Origin: Granulosicoccaceae sp. 1_MG-2023 | GTDB lineage: Bacteria > Pseudomonadota > Gammaproteobacteria > Granulosicoccales > Granulosicoccaceae | Direction of reading: 5' to 3' | Length of the DNA stretch: 64,000 nt | Assembly: GCA_030546905.1 (NCBI GenBank) | Contig: JAUOPI010000016.1 | Location: 1-64,000, forward strand | Part shown: positions 1 through 8,137 of the stretch, in pieces | Position numbering within the stretch: position 1 is the first letter of the stretch | Layout: each line of letters starts with the position of its first letter | Translations under genes and position numbers: made by a program | The notes under the pieces: model-generated | Told to the model about the DNA's origin: nothing | The model's database searches: none | What the model saw: the letters and a program-made list of their open reading frames with translations, nothing else

Positions 1-28
1 GGCAAACGCCCGGCCTTTTTTTGTCCGC
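1..28 (+). terminator. Right half of a possible rho-independent terminator at the window edge
   Basis: A GC-rich arm (CGCCCGGCC, 7-15) is followed by seven T residues (16-22). This is the usual right arm and T-tract of an intrinsic terminator for a plus-strand gene lying left of the window. The left arm would be outside, so the hairpin cannot be confirmed. Read on the minus strand it could also serve the XRE gene that stops at 29. Confidence 0.35.
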
Positions 29-322
29 TCAGAAGTAATCGTCGTCGAGCTTGATCCGCTGGCTCAGCGGCGCGTCGCCGATCACCTGCCCTATGTCTTC
101 ATGGCGAGTGCCGCTCAGTGGCAGCCCGACCGCCAGGGCCGCTTCGATGACCGTGCCTATGGCGACCTTGTCGCTGCCGTTCTCCAGCGCACCGACGGTA
201 TAGCGGGTCACGCCGATCTTGGCGCCGAGCTCGCTCTGGGACAGGGCCAGCGCCAGACGCTCCTTGCGGATACGCTGGCCGAAGTTGCGCAACAATAAAC
301 GCGTGGATTCGCTGGTTTTCAT
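29..322 (-). CDS. XRE/HipB-like helix-turn-helix transcriptional regulator
   Basis: A 97-residue protein made almost entirely of one XRE-type helix-turn-helix domain (about residues 13-70, with GQRIRKERLALALSQSELG, then the recognition part GVTRYTVGALENG). Such proteins bind DNA as dimers. The short C-terminal tail is acidic. It starts with ATG behind a good ribosome site (AGAGG, 8 nt upstream) and lies 26 nt after the glycosyltransferase gene, so it is probably the last gene of the minus-strand operon that starts with the HtrA-like protease. HipB antitoxins look similar, but a HipA partner would lie downstream, outside the window, and a possible terminator sits there instead. Target unknown. 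Confidence 0.8.
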   Translation of the reverse strand: MKTSESTRLLLRNFGQRIRKERLALALSQSELGAKIGVTRYTVGALENGSDKVAIGTVIEAALAVGLPLSGTRHEDIGQVIGDAPLSQRIKLDDDYF

Positions 323-348
323 TGCACAGACCTCTTCGGCAAACGGCT

Positions 349-1437
349 TCAGGGTTCCAGTAACTGCAAAACAGCCGCCGCGGTGCGGCGTAATCCGGCA
401 TCGGCGTCAGGCGCCGGTTTGCGCGGTTTTTTCAGCAAGACCGGCAGTTGCTCCTGCAGCCAGTCACCGCTGAGATAACGTTGTTCGTCGATCATGGCGG
501 AGCCCGGAAACGTGCTGACAAATTGCGCCAGCGTGGCCGATTCACGCCAGCCCGGCCGGTTTATGGCGAGCACCGGAATGCCCGCCTGCCAGGCTTCGGC
601 CAAGGTACTGTAACCGACTTTGCAGACGATCACATCACAGGCGGCCAGCTCATCGGGCAGATAGCGCGAGGCGTCATTCTTCAGCAATAGCAGATTGCGT
701 ACGCGTTTGGTCTCCTGCGCACCGGTGACGATAAAACTCACCTGCGGCAGGTTCAGCAGGCGGGTGGTAAACGGTGTCGGCGAGGCAATGCCGCCTTGTG
801 TCAGCATGACCAGCGCGTGGGACTCAGGCACGCCGAGGTCGGCGCGGACCTCGGCGCGGTCACGCCGCGGCCGGCGCGCCAGCGGCCCGACCAGCAGATC
901 GTGCGGGCCCTCGTTGTCGCAGACCGGTTGGGTTTTGATATGCAGATCCGCGCGCGAGAAAATCAGTGCCATATTCTCAGCCAGGGTGGCAAAACGCGGA
1001 TACTCTGCGGTGAAGTCCGCGTAGATCCAGTCCCAGGTGAAGTTTTCGATCAAAACTGATTTCAGCCCCGCGGTGTGCGCGACCATAATCCCGAGCGGTG
1101 AGATATCGCTGATCACCAGTGCGGTGCGGCGTTTGCGCAGAAAGTTCGCCTGACTGCGCAGCGTCTCGCTGTCGAAATCGAGAAAGGCGGCGATCTGATC
1201 GGCCGAGGCCGGCAGGTCGGCTTCGAACGGGGTTTTCTGAATCAGGCCGACATCGGTGGCACAGGAGAAAACATTGACCGGCGCGCTCAGGGAGCCGTGG
1301 AAAAATGCCGCCGGTGTCTGGCTGTAAATATCGATTTTGAGCGAAGGTTCGGTGCGGATCAGTTCTTCCATCACCGCACAGGCGCGGGCTGCGTGACCGA
1401 AACCGTGTGAGGAAACAAAAAAAGCAATCCGCAGCAA
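349..1437 (-). CDS. MurG-like glycosyltransferase family protein
   Basis: A 362-residue protein with the two-lobed plan of GT-B glycosyltransferases related to MurG/GT28. The N-terminus has the glycine/histidine loop SSHGFGHAAR (residues 9-18), typical of the acceptor-side loop. The C-terminal half has CDVIVCKVGYSTLAEAW followed by GIPVLAINRPGWRES, matching the nucleotide-sugar binding region. No signal peptide or membrane helix is visible, so it is probably cytosolic or peripheral. The start is TTG, 15 nt after the upstream UbiH-like stop, with AGGA about 10 nt ahead. Substrate and acceptor cannot be told. Its operon partners (ubiquinone hydroxylase, protease) give no clear functional hint. 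Confidence 0.7.
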   Translation of the reverse strand: MLRIAFFVSSHGFGHAARACAVMEELIRTEPSLKIDIYSQTPAAFFHGSLSAPVNVFSCATDVGLIQKTPFEADLPASADQIAAFLDFDSETLRSQANFLRKRRTALVISDISPLGIMVAHTAGLKSVLIENFTWDWIYADFTAEYPRFATLAENMALIFSRADLHIKTQPVCDNEGPHDLLVGPLARRPRRDRAEVRADLGVPESHALVMLTQGGIASPTPFTTRLLNLPQVSFIVTGAQETKRVRNLLLLKNDASRYLPDELAACDVIVCKVGYSTLAEAWQAGIPVLAINRPGWRESATLAQFVSTFPGSAMIDEQRYLSGDWLQEQLPVLLKKPRKPAPDADAGLRRTAAAVLQLLEP

Positions 1438-1452
1438 AACGTCTCAGTCCTG

Positions 1453-2682
1453 TCAGGGGCCGTCCGGCAGCTGACCGCGCGCCAGACTGGGCAGGTCGCC
1501 GGCCAGCCCCATGGCATAGCGCATGGCGAAATGCTTGAGGGGCTTGACGCGGTTGGCCACATCAAGCGCCGCATTGCGCAGCAGTTTGACGGGCAGCTTC
1601 TGATCGGCGAAGCCGTGATGAAAGACATCCATGGTCCCGATCATAATGCGGTTGTAACCACGTCTGGCGCGCTCGTAAGCGCGTAAGACCCGGGCAGAAC
1701 CGATATCGCGGCCGATGCGGTGCGCGTGCAGCACTTGATCGACCAGCTCGCCGGCATCCATAAAACCGAGATTGACGCCTTGCCCTGCCAGCGGGTGGAT
1801 GGTGTGGGCGGCGTCGCCGACCAGCACCAGACGTTGGCCGGTGTAGCTGGCCGCGTGTGATTTGATCAACGGAAAGCTGCCGCGTTCGATGACCTGTGTG
1901 ATAGCGCCGAGGCGTTGCGGGAAAGTGGCCTGCATTTCGGCGATAAACGCCGCCTCCGGCAGTGCTTTCAAGCGCGCGACATTGTCTTCGTTGTGATACC
2001 AGACCATCGAGGCCTGATGACCGGGCAGCGGCAGAAACGCCTGCGGACCGTCGGGGACAAAGCGCTGCCAGGTGATGTCCTGCTGCGGCAATTCGGTGCT
2101 GACCGTGGCGACCAGCGCGTGCTGGCCGTAGGGCTGGCGTTCCACTTGAATGCCGGCCAGGTCACGGACCTGTGAGCGTGCCCCATCGGCGCCGACGATC
2201 AGGGCCGCGCTTAAGACCTGCCCGTTGTCGAGGGTCACGCTTGCCCGGTCGGTATCGGTGCTCAGCGCGGTAATGCGGTGCGGACACAGCCAGTCGACGC
2301 TGTCGAGGGATTTGACCACCGACAGCAGGGCCAGCTGGGTGACGCGGTTTTCGACGATATTGCCCAACACCGGCTCGTAGATATCACCGGAATCGAACAG
2401 GGTTTCGCCGCGTCCCTCGCCGTCCCAGACCAGCATGCGGCGGTACGGACACAGGCGCATATCCTCGACTGCGGGCCAGGCGCCGACCGCTTCGAGCATA
2501 CGTTGTGAGGCAATGCTGATGGCGCTGACGCGCAGATCCGGCGGATCATCGGGGCTGAACGGGGCCGGCTCCTGCATTTCGACCAGCGCGGTCTGTAAGC
2601 CGCGCTGGCCGAATGAGGCGGCCAGCATCGCGCCGACCATTCCGCCACCAATGATGATCACATCGTGAGTGTGATGCCGCAT
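1453..2682 (-). CDS. FAD-dependent UbiH/UbiF-family hydroxylase (ubiquinone biosynthesis)
   Basis: A 409-residue flavoprotein monooxygenase. It has the FAD dinucleotide fold GGGMVG at residues 12-17, the middle DG motif (VGADGARSQVRD) and the late GD motif VGDAAHTIHPLAGQGVNLGF, which is diagnostic of the UbiH/UbiF/UbiI/VisC group that hydroxylates the polyprenylphenol ring in ubiquinone synthesis. Which ring position it serves cannot be decided by eye. The start is the ATG at 2682, preceded by GGAG that overlaps the stop codon of the upstream protease gene (gap 11 nt), which points to translational coupling. A longer reading frame to 2736 exists but runs into the protease gene. Confidence 0.88.
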   Translation of the reverse strand: MRHHTHDVIIIGGGMVGAMLAASFGQRGLQTALVEMQEPAPFSPDDPPDLRVSAISIASQRMLEAVGAWPAVEDMRLCPYRRMLVWDGEGRGETLFDSGDIYEPVLGNIVENRVTQLALLSVVKSLDSVDWLCPHRITALSTDTDRASVTLDNGQVLSAALIVGADGARSQVRDLAGIQVERQPYGQHALVATVSTELPQQDITWQRFVPDGPQAFLPLPGHQASMVWYHNEDNVARLKALPEAAFIAEMQATFPQRLGAITQVIERGSFPLIKSHAASYTGQRLVLVGDAAHTIHPLAGQGVNLGFMDAGELVDQVLHAHRIGRDIGSARVLRAYERARRGYNRIMIGTMDVFHHGFADQKLPVKLLRNAALDVANRVKPLKHFAMRYAMGLAGDLPSLARGQLPDGP

Positions 2683-2693
2683 GTCTGTCTCCG

Positions 2694-5498
2694 TTAGTCG
2701 GACGCACCCCCGGACGCGATCTCGCGGCGCTGCCACTGTGTGCCGGTCAGTGTCATCTCATAAGTCGGCCAGAAATAGTATTCCGGCGAGACGCTAATGA
2801 TATCACGTCGACCGCCTGCGCTGACCGTGGTGATGCGGGTCTCTTCGTCCTGCGCGATGGTGGCGACGATTGCGCTCAGATCATCCAGATTTTTCACCGC
2901 CTTGCCATTGATATGTGTCACCAGGCGGTTGCGGTAGAGACCGTCCCAGAGCGCCGGTGAGCCGGCCGCCGTGTCGGCGATATAGACACCCGGCTGGTCC
3001 AGTCCGTCATACAGTGCCACCGAGCGGTGCGGCTCCTGAAAAACCGCGCCGGCCCAGCTGATAAAGCGCCGGGTCCCGGCACTGAACACCGGCGTGGTTT
3101 CGAGCGTGAGACTGCGCACCTGCCCTTCGGAGAGCACTTCCAGCGTCACCGACGGTGCCTGACTGAGGCTTTCCGCGGCCAGCAGGTCGGTGACCAGCTC
3201 GCCATTGATGGTCAGCAGCACATCGCCGCCGGAGAGTTGTCGGGCGGCATCGGTGCCGGCAATCGTGCGGCGTACGACCAGTGTGCGGCGTTGCTCTGAC
3301 GGCAGCGCCGCATAGCGGCTCAGCCAGTCCTGCGGCAGGCCCTGGCGGGCCGCATCCGAGAGCGCACCGTAGTCAAAACGGGCGTCGATGGAATACCACT
3401 GCCCGGCCTGATAAGCGGCCAGTGTCTGTTCCAGTACCGTGGCCGGCAAAGCCCATTCGGCATCATGGATCTTGCCGTCTTCTTCGTAGGCAAAGCTCAT
3501 CCAGTAAGCGTGGATCTGCCCTGCTCCGTCCACCACCGGACCGCCGTAGGATGGCGGCATATTGACCGCTGCCAGCACATCCACCGGCGCTTGCTGGAAG
3601 CGCGGCATGCGCGGCGGGTCCATCACCACGGTAAAAGGACTGACCTGCCCCATGCCGTTGGCCTGCAGCGTGCCGTCGGGGCGGAAGGACAGGCGGAATA
3701 GTCCGCCTTCGACCTCGCTGTCGGGGCCGGCAAACTGCGGACGCGCGATCTGCGCCCCTTGCAGGGCCGCTGGGTCATAACGCAGCAGGGCCAGATTGTG
3801 TTCCGGGTGCAAAAAGACCACCTCGGCACTGATGGTATAGGTGCCGAAAAAGGTGATGTCCGCCTGCCCCATGCCAACCGGCACGGTGTTGCGGTCGATG
3901 GCCACCAGCCCGGCCTCGGGATCGACGACCAAACCGGTACCGGTGAAATGCCGGGCAAAGGTGTTATCGAGCGGGAACGGAATGCCGTATTCCACCTTGA
4001 CCATGGCCGGGGCGATTTTCTCCAGCACCGGATGATCATAGGCCGGCACTACCGGCGCGGCCTGCGCAGCGGCCAGCTCCGGATCGTGGCTCAAGGCCTC
4101 GCAGGCCCAGCTCGGCGCATTATCGCGCCGTTCACAGAGCCGCCAGGTCAGCCAGCCGTCGTCCAGTTCGATACGCGCCTGGCGGGCCTGATATTCGCGG
4201 CCCGGCGCAACATAGCGGATCATCCAGCTTGAGGCCGGCTCTTCGCTCAGTGTCAGCACATCCTGCAGGGAGTGGATCTGCGTGCCGTTGATGCGGGTGA
4301 TCAGGGCATTGTCGGGTACGCCTGCCTCTTCGAACAAAAAGCCCGGGTTGGCCAGCACCGCGCCGGCCTGCGGCAGGTTCATGCTGCGGGCGTGCTGCAG
4401 TGACATGCTTTGCAGGATGCTGTCGCCGATCTCCAGAAAACGTCCGGGGATCAGGGCGTGCAGATCAGCGACCGGCAGATTCAGGGTTTGCTTTTCGCCT
4501 TGTCGCAGCAGACTGACTTCCAGCTGCTCGCCGACCCGCTCGTCGAGGATCGCCTCAAGCGCGACAAAGTTCTCTATCGCCTGCCCGTTGACGTAAAGCA
4601 GGATATCGCCTTCCTGCAGTGCGCCGTCGGCCACGCCACCGGGGAAGACCTGAGACACGGTCAGCAGACCGGTGGCGGCTGGATTGAGTTCGCGCACGGT
4701 CTCCTCGGTGGTCTCGTCGAGCCCGAGGCCGCGCAGGTCGCGGTAGGAGCGGTGGCGGAAAATCGTTTGCAGCGTGCCGCGTTCGATGGGTTCGTTATTG
4801 CGCAGCTTTTCCAGCGCGTGAGCGATCCGCGGCAGCGGCAGAAAGAAGCTGCTGGCGGTACGTGAGTTGGCCGCGGCATTGAGTGCCACCACATCGCCCT
4901 CGCCGTCGATCACCGGCGAACCGGAGGAACCGCCGCTGGTGCCGGAGGCGGCCTGCAGGTAGAAGGTATTGAAATCGTTGTAGTTGTAGCGGCCGTAATT
5001 CGGTGCGTCGCGGTCCGTGCGGGCGATGGTGCCGGCCAGGATGGACAGCTGTTCGCCGCCGTCGCTGCCGATGACGCGGATATTCATGCCGACCCGGACC
5101 TTGCCCGGTTTGAGCGCCAGTGCGCCCGGATCGGTATGGCGCAGCTCAGCCGGATCGTAGCGGAAAAAACCAAAATCATGCACCGGATCACGGTACAGCG
5201 GTATCAGATCGACGCGCTCCTGATTCTGGAAGGTGGCGGTGGCGCGCATGGGACCGGTGCCGATCACATGGCGGTTGGTCAGGATAATGCCGTTCTCGGC
5301 ATCGACGACAAAGCCGGTGGCGGCGCCGACGCCCTCATCAGACTCGTCGAAATCGCGTTGTTGGGCCAGTTGCAGCGAGACGACCGACTCGCTGACCCGG
5401 CTGATCACGTCAGCCCAGCTGTCGTCGGCGGCCAGTACGGCCGGAGCCAGCGCGGTGTTGAGCGCGGCGGCGAGCATGATCGGGCGAAAAATCGACAA
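2694..5498 (-). CDS. Periplasmic double HtrA-type serine protease with PDZ domains (Nma111-like)
   Basis: A 934-residue exported protein. It starts at a TTG (5498) with AAGGA 7 nt upstream, which gives a clean signal peptide (cleavage near LA-ADD, residue 24). The first half is a trypsin-like domain with triad H77 (TNRHVI), D108 (VHDFGFF) and S192 in GTSGGSSGSPVID. That serine motif resembles the eukaryotic Nma111 form rather than GNSGGP of DegP. PDZ-like segments follow. From about residue 510 a second protease-like domain begins whose triad looks lost (DRNTV in place of the His motif, EHNLALLRYD in place of the Asp motif, PPSYGGPVVD at the Ser site), followed by further PDZ-like segments. 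DegP is only about 470 residues long. Likely a periplasmic quality-control protease; substrate unknown. First gene of the four-gene operon. Confidence 0.85.
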   Translation of the reverse strand: MSIFRPIMLAAALNTALAPAVLAADDSWADVISRVSESVVSLQLAQQRDFDESDEGVGAATGFVVDAENGIILTNRHVIGTGPMRATATFQNQERVDLIPLYRDPVHDFGFFRYDPAELRHTDPGALALKPGKVRVGMNIRVIGSDGGEQLSILAGTIARTDRDAPNYGRYNYNDFNTFYLQAASGTSGGSSGSPVIDGEGDVVALNAAANSRTASSFFLPLPRIAHALEKLRNNEPIERGTLQTIFRHRSYRDLRGLGLDETTEETVRELNPAATGLLTVSQVFPGGVADGALQEGDILLYVNGQAIENFVALEAILDERVGEQLEVSLLRQGEKQTLNLPVADLHALIPGRFLEIGDSILQSMSLQHARSMNLPQAGAVLANPGFLFEEAGVPDNALITRINGTQIHSLQDVLTLSEEPASSWMIRYVAPGREYQARQARIELDDGWLTWRLCERRDNAPSWACEALSHDPELAAAQAAPVVPAYDHPVLEKIAPAMVKVEYGIPFPLDNTFARHFTGTGLVVDPEAGLVAIDRNTVPVGMGQADITFFGTYTISAEVVFLHPEHNLALLRYDPAALQGAQIARPQFAGPDSEVEGGLFRLSFRPDGTLQANGMGQVSPFTVVMDPPRMPRFQQAPVDVLAAVNMPPSYGGPVVDGAGQIHAYWMSFAYEEDGKIHDAEWALPATVLEQTLAAYQAGQWYSIDARFDYGALSDAARQGLPQDWLSRYAALPSEQRRTLVVRRTIAGTDAARQLSGGDVLLTINGELVTDLLAAESLSQAPSVTLEVLSEGQVRSLTLETTPVFSAGTRRFISWAGAVFQEPHRSVALYDGLDQPGVYIADTAAGSPALWDGLYRNRLVTHINGKAVKNLDDLSAIVATIAQDEETRITTVSAGGRRDIISVSPEYYFWPTYEMTLTGTQWQRREIASGGASD

Positions 5499-5633
5499 AA
5501 TAAATTCCTTCTTTATCAAAAGTAGTGAAGACCTGTGACACGCACGGATTGTTCCGTTTACGGTTGTTAAACCGCGTGCCGCTGCCGTCCGCGGTAGTGC
5601 GGCGATCGCCGCTGGTCGCGGCATGTGCTGTGC

Positions 5634-5663
5634 TTTACACTTTCGGCATATTGATCCTATTTC
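5634..5663 (+). promoter_or_regulatory. Possible argA promoter
   Basis: TTTACA (5634-5639) and TATTTC (5658-5663), 18 nt apart, are the best sigma70-like pair before argA. The -10 match is weak and the implied leader only about 10 nt long, so this is tentative. Confidence 0.25.
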
Positions 5664-5679
5664 TTAGCGGGACACGCAT

Positions 5680-6999
5680 TTGGAGAACACCGCAGCCCTG
5701 AACCAGGCCGTTGACTGGTTCCGTCAGGCCTCACCTTACATCAACGCCCACCGTGGTAAGACCTTCGTGATCTCACTCGGCGGCGACACCATCGCGGGTG
5801 AAGGATTTTCGGCCCTGATCCATGATCTGGCGCTGATGAGTCATTTGGGTATACGACTGGTGCTGGTCTACGGCATCCGCGCGCAGATCGCCGCACGCGA
5901 AGCGGCCGGACAAAAGCCCTCGCAGGTGGTTAAAGGGCTGCGCATTACCGACGATGAGACCCTCAGTTGTGTGCTGGAAGTGGCCGGCAGCGTCCGTGCA
6001 CGGATCGAGGCGGCGTTTTCCTCCAGTCTGCCCAATACGCCCATGTCGGGCGCGCGACTGGGTATAGTCTCGGGTAATTTTGTCACGGCCCGGCCCTACG
6101 GGATACACGATGGCGTGGATTTCGGCCATACCGGTGTGGTGCGCCGGGTGCATGCGCGGGCCATCAATCAGCAGTTGGAACTGGGCAATATGGTTCTGTT
6201 GTCGCCGGTTGCCTACAGCACCACCGGCGAGAGTTTTAATCTGCACGCCGAAGAGGTGGCCACGGAGGCAGCGATCGCCCTGCATGCGGACAAGCTGATT
6301 TACCTGACCGACGGGCCGCTGACGGTGATCAGCGAGTCGAGTTGGTTGCGTCAGACCACGCCGCAGGAAATGCAGGCCCGGCTCGATGCCAATGATCTGG
6401 ACGGCGCGCCGGTGCCGGTCTTGCGTAACGCATTACAGGCCTGTCGCCGTGGCGTGCGGCGGGTGCATTTTCTTGACCGCCATACCGACGGTGCGCTGAT
6501 CAAGGAGTTGTTCACCCGTGACGGCATAGGCGCCATGCTCAGCTCGGATAACTACGAAGGGCTGCGTCAGGCAAGCATCGCCGATGTGGGCGGGATTATC
6601 GAGCTGATCGCGCCGTTCGAAGCCGACGGCACGCTGGTGCGCCGTTCCCGCGAGCAGCTGGAAATGGAGATCGAAAAATTCACCGTGATCGAGCGCGACG
6701 GGATGATTGTGGCCTGTGCGGCGCTCTACCCGATGCAGCAGTTCGGTGAGATCGCCTGTGTGGTGACGCATCCCGATTACCGCGGCGCAGGTCGTGCCGA
6801 GGATCTGCTTGCGCATCTGGAGCGCAAAGCCGCCGATCTGGGCCTGGAAAAACTGTTTGTCTTTACCACCCGCACCCGGCACTGGTTTATCGAACAGGGT
6901 TTTACCCCGGTGCCGCTGGAAGCCCTGCCCGCCGAACGGCAGAAAAGCTATAACTACAAACGCAATTCCAAAGCGCTGATTAAGCCGCTGTTGCGTTAA
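5680..6999 (+). CDS. argA: Amino-acid N-acetyltransferase (N-acetylglutamate synthase)
   Basis: A 439-residue fused enzyme, close to E. coli ArgA (443). It transfers acetyl from acetyl-CoA to glutamate, the first step of arginine synthesis. Residues 1 to about 285 form an amino-acid-kinase fold (SLGGDTIAG near residue 28, LVLVYGI near 65, VVKGLRITDDETL), which normally carries the arginine feedback site. Residues about 290-439 form a GNAT acetyltransferase domain (CVVTHPDYRGAGRAEDLLAH is the acetyl-CoA loop). The start is TTG; no ATG lies nearby and the ribosome site is weak (AGCGGGA, some 9 nt away). It is transcribed alone, divergent from the protease operon and convergent with the thioredoxin gene. 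Confidence 0.95.
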   Translation: MENTAALNQAVDWFRQASPYINAHRGKTFVISLGGDTIAGEGFSALIHDLALMSHLGIRLVLVYGIRAQIAAREAAGQKPSQVVKGLRITDDETLSCVLEVAGSVRARIEAAFSSSLPNTPMSGARLGIVSGNFVTARPYGIHDGVDFGHTGVVRRVHARAINQQLELGNMVLLSPVAYSTTGESFNLHAEEVATEAAIALHADKLIYLTDGPLTVISESSWLRQTTPQEMQARLDANDLDGAPVPVLRNALQACRRGVRRVHFLDRHTDGALIKELFTRDGIGAMLSSDNYEGLRQASIADVGGIIELIAPFEADGTLVRRSREQLEMEIEKFTVIERDGMIVACAALYPMQQFGEIACVVTHPDYRGAGRAEDLLAHLERKAADLGLEKLFVFTTRTRHWFIEQGFTPVPLEALPAERQKSYNYKRNSKALIKPLLR

Positions 7000-7000
7000 G

Positions 7001-7028
7001 TGCCCCGCAGCCGCCCGGCTGCGGGGCA
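7001..7028. terminator. Strong hairpin between convergent argA and thioredoxin genes
   Basis: TGCCCCGCAGCC (7001-7012) pairs perfectly with GGCTGCGGGGCA (7017-7028) over 12 bp with a 4-nt loop. It begins right after the argA stop and just precedes the stop of the thioredoxin gene on the other strand. There is no T-tract, so termination by this hairpin alone is not certain. Confidence 0.5.
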
Positions 7029-7034
7029 AGGCCG

Positions 7035-7418
7035 TCAGGCCTGTTGGTCGCCCTGAGCGGACTGGGCTTTTTCGATTTCGGCACGCACCTCATTCATATC
7101 CACGTCGCGTGCGCCCTTGACCAGCTCATTGAGAGCCGATTCCGGCAGCGCGCCCGGTTGCATAAACAGGATGATCTGCTCGCGGAACACGGCCAGCGTG
7201 GGAATGGAGCGGATATTGAAGTGACCGGCCAGCTCCGGCTCGTCTTCGGTGTTGAGCTTGGCAAACACGATATCGGTGTTTTCGCTGGCGACTTTTTCGA
7301 AAGTCGGGGCGAATGAACGGCACGGGCCGCACCAGGGCGCCCAGAAGTCGATCAGTACAATCGCGTTATTGGAGATGGTTTCTTCGAAGTTTTCCTTGGT
7401 GAGTTCCAGTACGGACAT
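7035..7418 (-). CDS. Thioredoxin-family protein
   Basis: A 127-residue cytosolic thioredoxin fold with the classical active site WCGPC (Cys30, Cys33) and the cis-proline loop RSIPTLAVF. It is longer than standard TrxA (109) by an acidic, helical C-terminal extension (about residues 105-127). It should reduce protein disulfides using thioredoxin reductase. The start ATG has GGAA 7 nt upstream. It lies alone between convergent argA and upstream ubiX. A perfect AT-rich palindrome sits about 33 nt before its start and overlaps a possible -10 element, so it may be controlled by a dimeric regulator. Confidence 0.9.
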   Translation of the reverse strand: MSVLELTKENFEETISNNAIVLIDFWAPWCGPCRSFAPTFEKVASENTDIVFAKLNTEDEPELAGHFNIRSIPTLAVFREQIILFMQPGALPESALNELVKGARDVDMNEVRAEIEKAQSAQGDQQA

Positions 7419-7450
7419 GATAGTTCCAGCAGGTCGAAAAACTTCACCCT

Positions 7451-7470
7451 ATATTAGTTTGGGCTAATAT
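7451..7470. promoter_or_regulatory. Perfect palindrome, likely operator, upstream of the thioredoxin gene
   Basis: ATATTAG (7451-7457), six spacer bases TTTGGG, then CTAATAT (7464-7470). It is strikingly AT-rich in GC-rich surroundings, lies in the 63-nt gap between ubiX and the thioredoxin gene, and on the minus strand its second arm contains TAATAT, a possible -10 box. This is the expected place and shape for a repressor site. The binding protein is unknown. Confidence 0.5.
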
Positions 7471-7481
7471 TCAAATCGGGT

Positions 7482-8096
7482 TCAGCGTTCCGAGCCCCAC
7501 CTTGGCATCAGGTCCTGCTCCACACCAAGCTGGTCGAGCACCCGCGCAACAACGAAGTCGACCAGATCATCAATGCTTTGCGGCTGCTGATAAAAGGCCG
7601 GGTTCGGCGGCATGATGACCGCGCCGGCGCGAGCCAGACGCAGCATGTTTTCCAGATGGATGACGGAAAACGGCATCTCGCGTGGCATCAGAATCAGCTT
7701 ACGCCCTTCCTTGAGCGATACGTCGGCAGCCCGTTCCAGCAGCGAGTTGCAGTTGCCGGCGGCCACCGCAGCCAGCGTGCCGGTGGTGCAGGGGCAGATC
7801 ACCATGGCATCGGCTACGCCTGAGCCACTGGCAATCGGCGCGGTCCACTGATCGCTGCCGAAGGCGACAATCTGCCCTTCCCCGGCGCCGTACAGGGCGG
7901 AAAACTGCCGTTGCATATCGGCCGGCTTTTGCGGCACGGGAATGTCGGTGTCCATGCCCATGCAGATCTGCGCCGGTTTGGACATCAGCAGAAAAACACG
8001 GCAATCGGCCCGGACCAGGCATTCCATCAGGCGCAGGCCGTACTGAATGCCGGACGCGCCGGTCATGGCCAGAGTAAAGGTTTTGGCGTATTGCAT
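7482..8096 (-). CDS. ubiX: Flavin prenyltransferase UbiX
   Basis: A 204-residue flavoprotein that attaches dimethylallyl to FMN, giving the prenylated cofactor of the UbiD decarboxylase in ubiquinone synthesis. Family signatures are the N-terminal TGASGIQYG (residues 12-20), the CPCTTGTLAAVAAG loop and PREMPFS, followed by HLENMLRLARAGA and MPPNPAFY. Length is typical (E. coli 189). The ATG at 8096 is preceded by GGAA. It sits 41 nt after the OmpA-like gene on the same strand, with a GC-rich hairpin in that gap. UbiD is not in the window. With the UbiH-like gene at 1453 it makes two ubiquinone genes in this region, not in one operon. Confidence 0.95.
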   Translation of the reverse strand: MQYAKTFTLAMTGASGIQYGLRLMECLVRADCRVFLLMSKPAQICMGMDTDIPVPQKPADMQRQFSALYGAGEGQIVAFGSDQWTAPIASGSGVADAMVICPCTTGTLAAVAAGNCNSLLERAADVSLKEGRKLILMPREMPFSVIHLENMLRLARAGAVIMPPNPAFYQQPQSIDDLVDFVVARVLDQLGVEQDLMPRWGSER

Positions 8097-8105
8097 CGGG
8101 TTCCG

Positions 8106-8131
8106 GCGCCGGCCGTCGTGACAGCCGGCGC
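8106..8131 (-). terminator. GC-rich hairpin between the OmpA-like gene and ubiX
   Basis: GCGCCGGC (8106-8113) and GCCGGCGC (8124-8131) form an 8-bp perfect stem with a 10-nt loop, without a T-tract. It may weaken read-through from the OmpA-like gene or simply be a stable leader structure just upstream of the ubiX ribosome site. Confidence 0.3.
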
Positions 8132-8137
8132 TTGCGT

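Noticed and set aside
29-322. HipBA toxin-antitoxin system
   Set aside because: Only a HipB-like HTH is seen. No HipA kinase is in the window and a probable terminator lies where it would begin.
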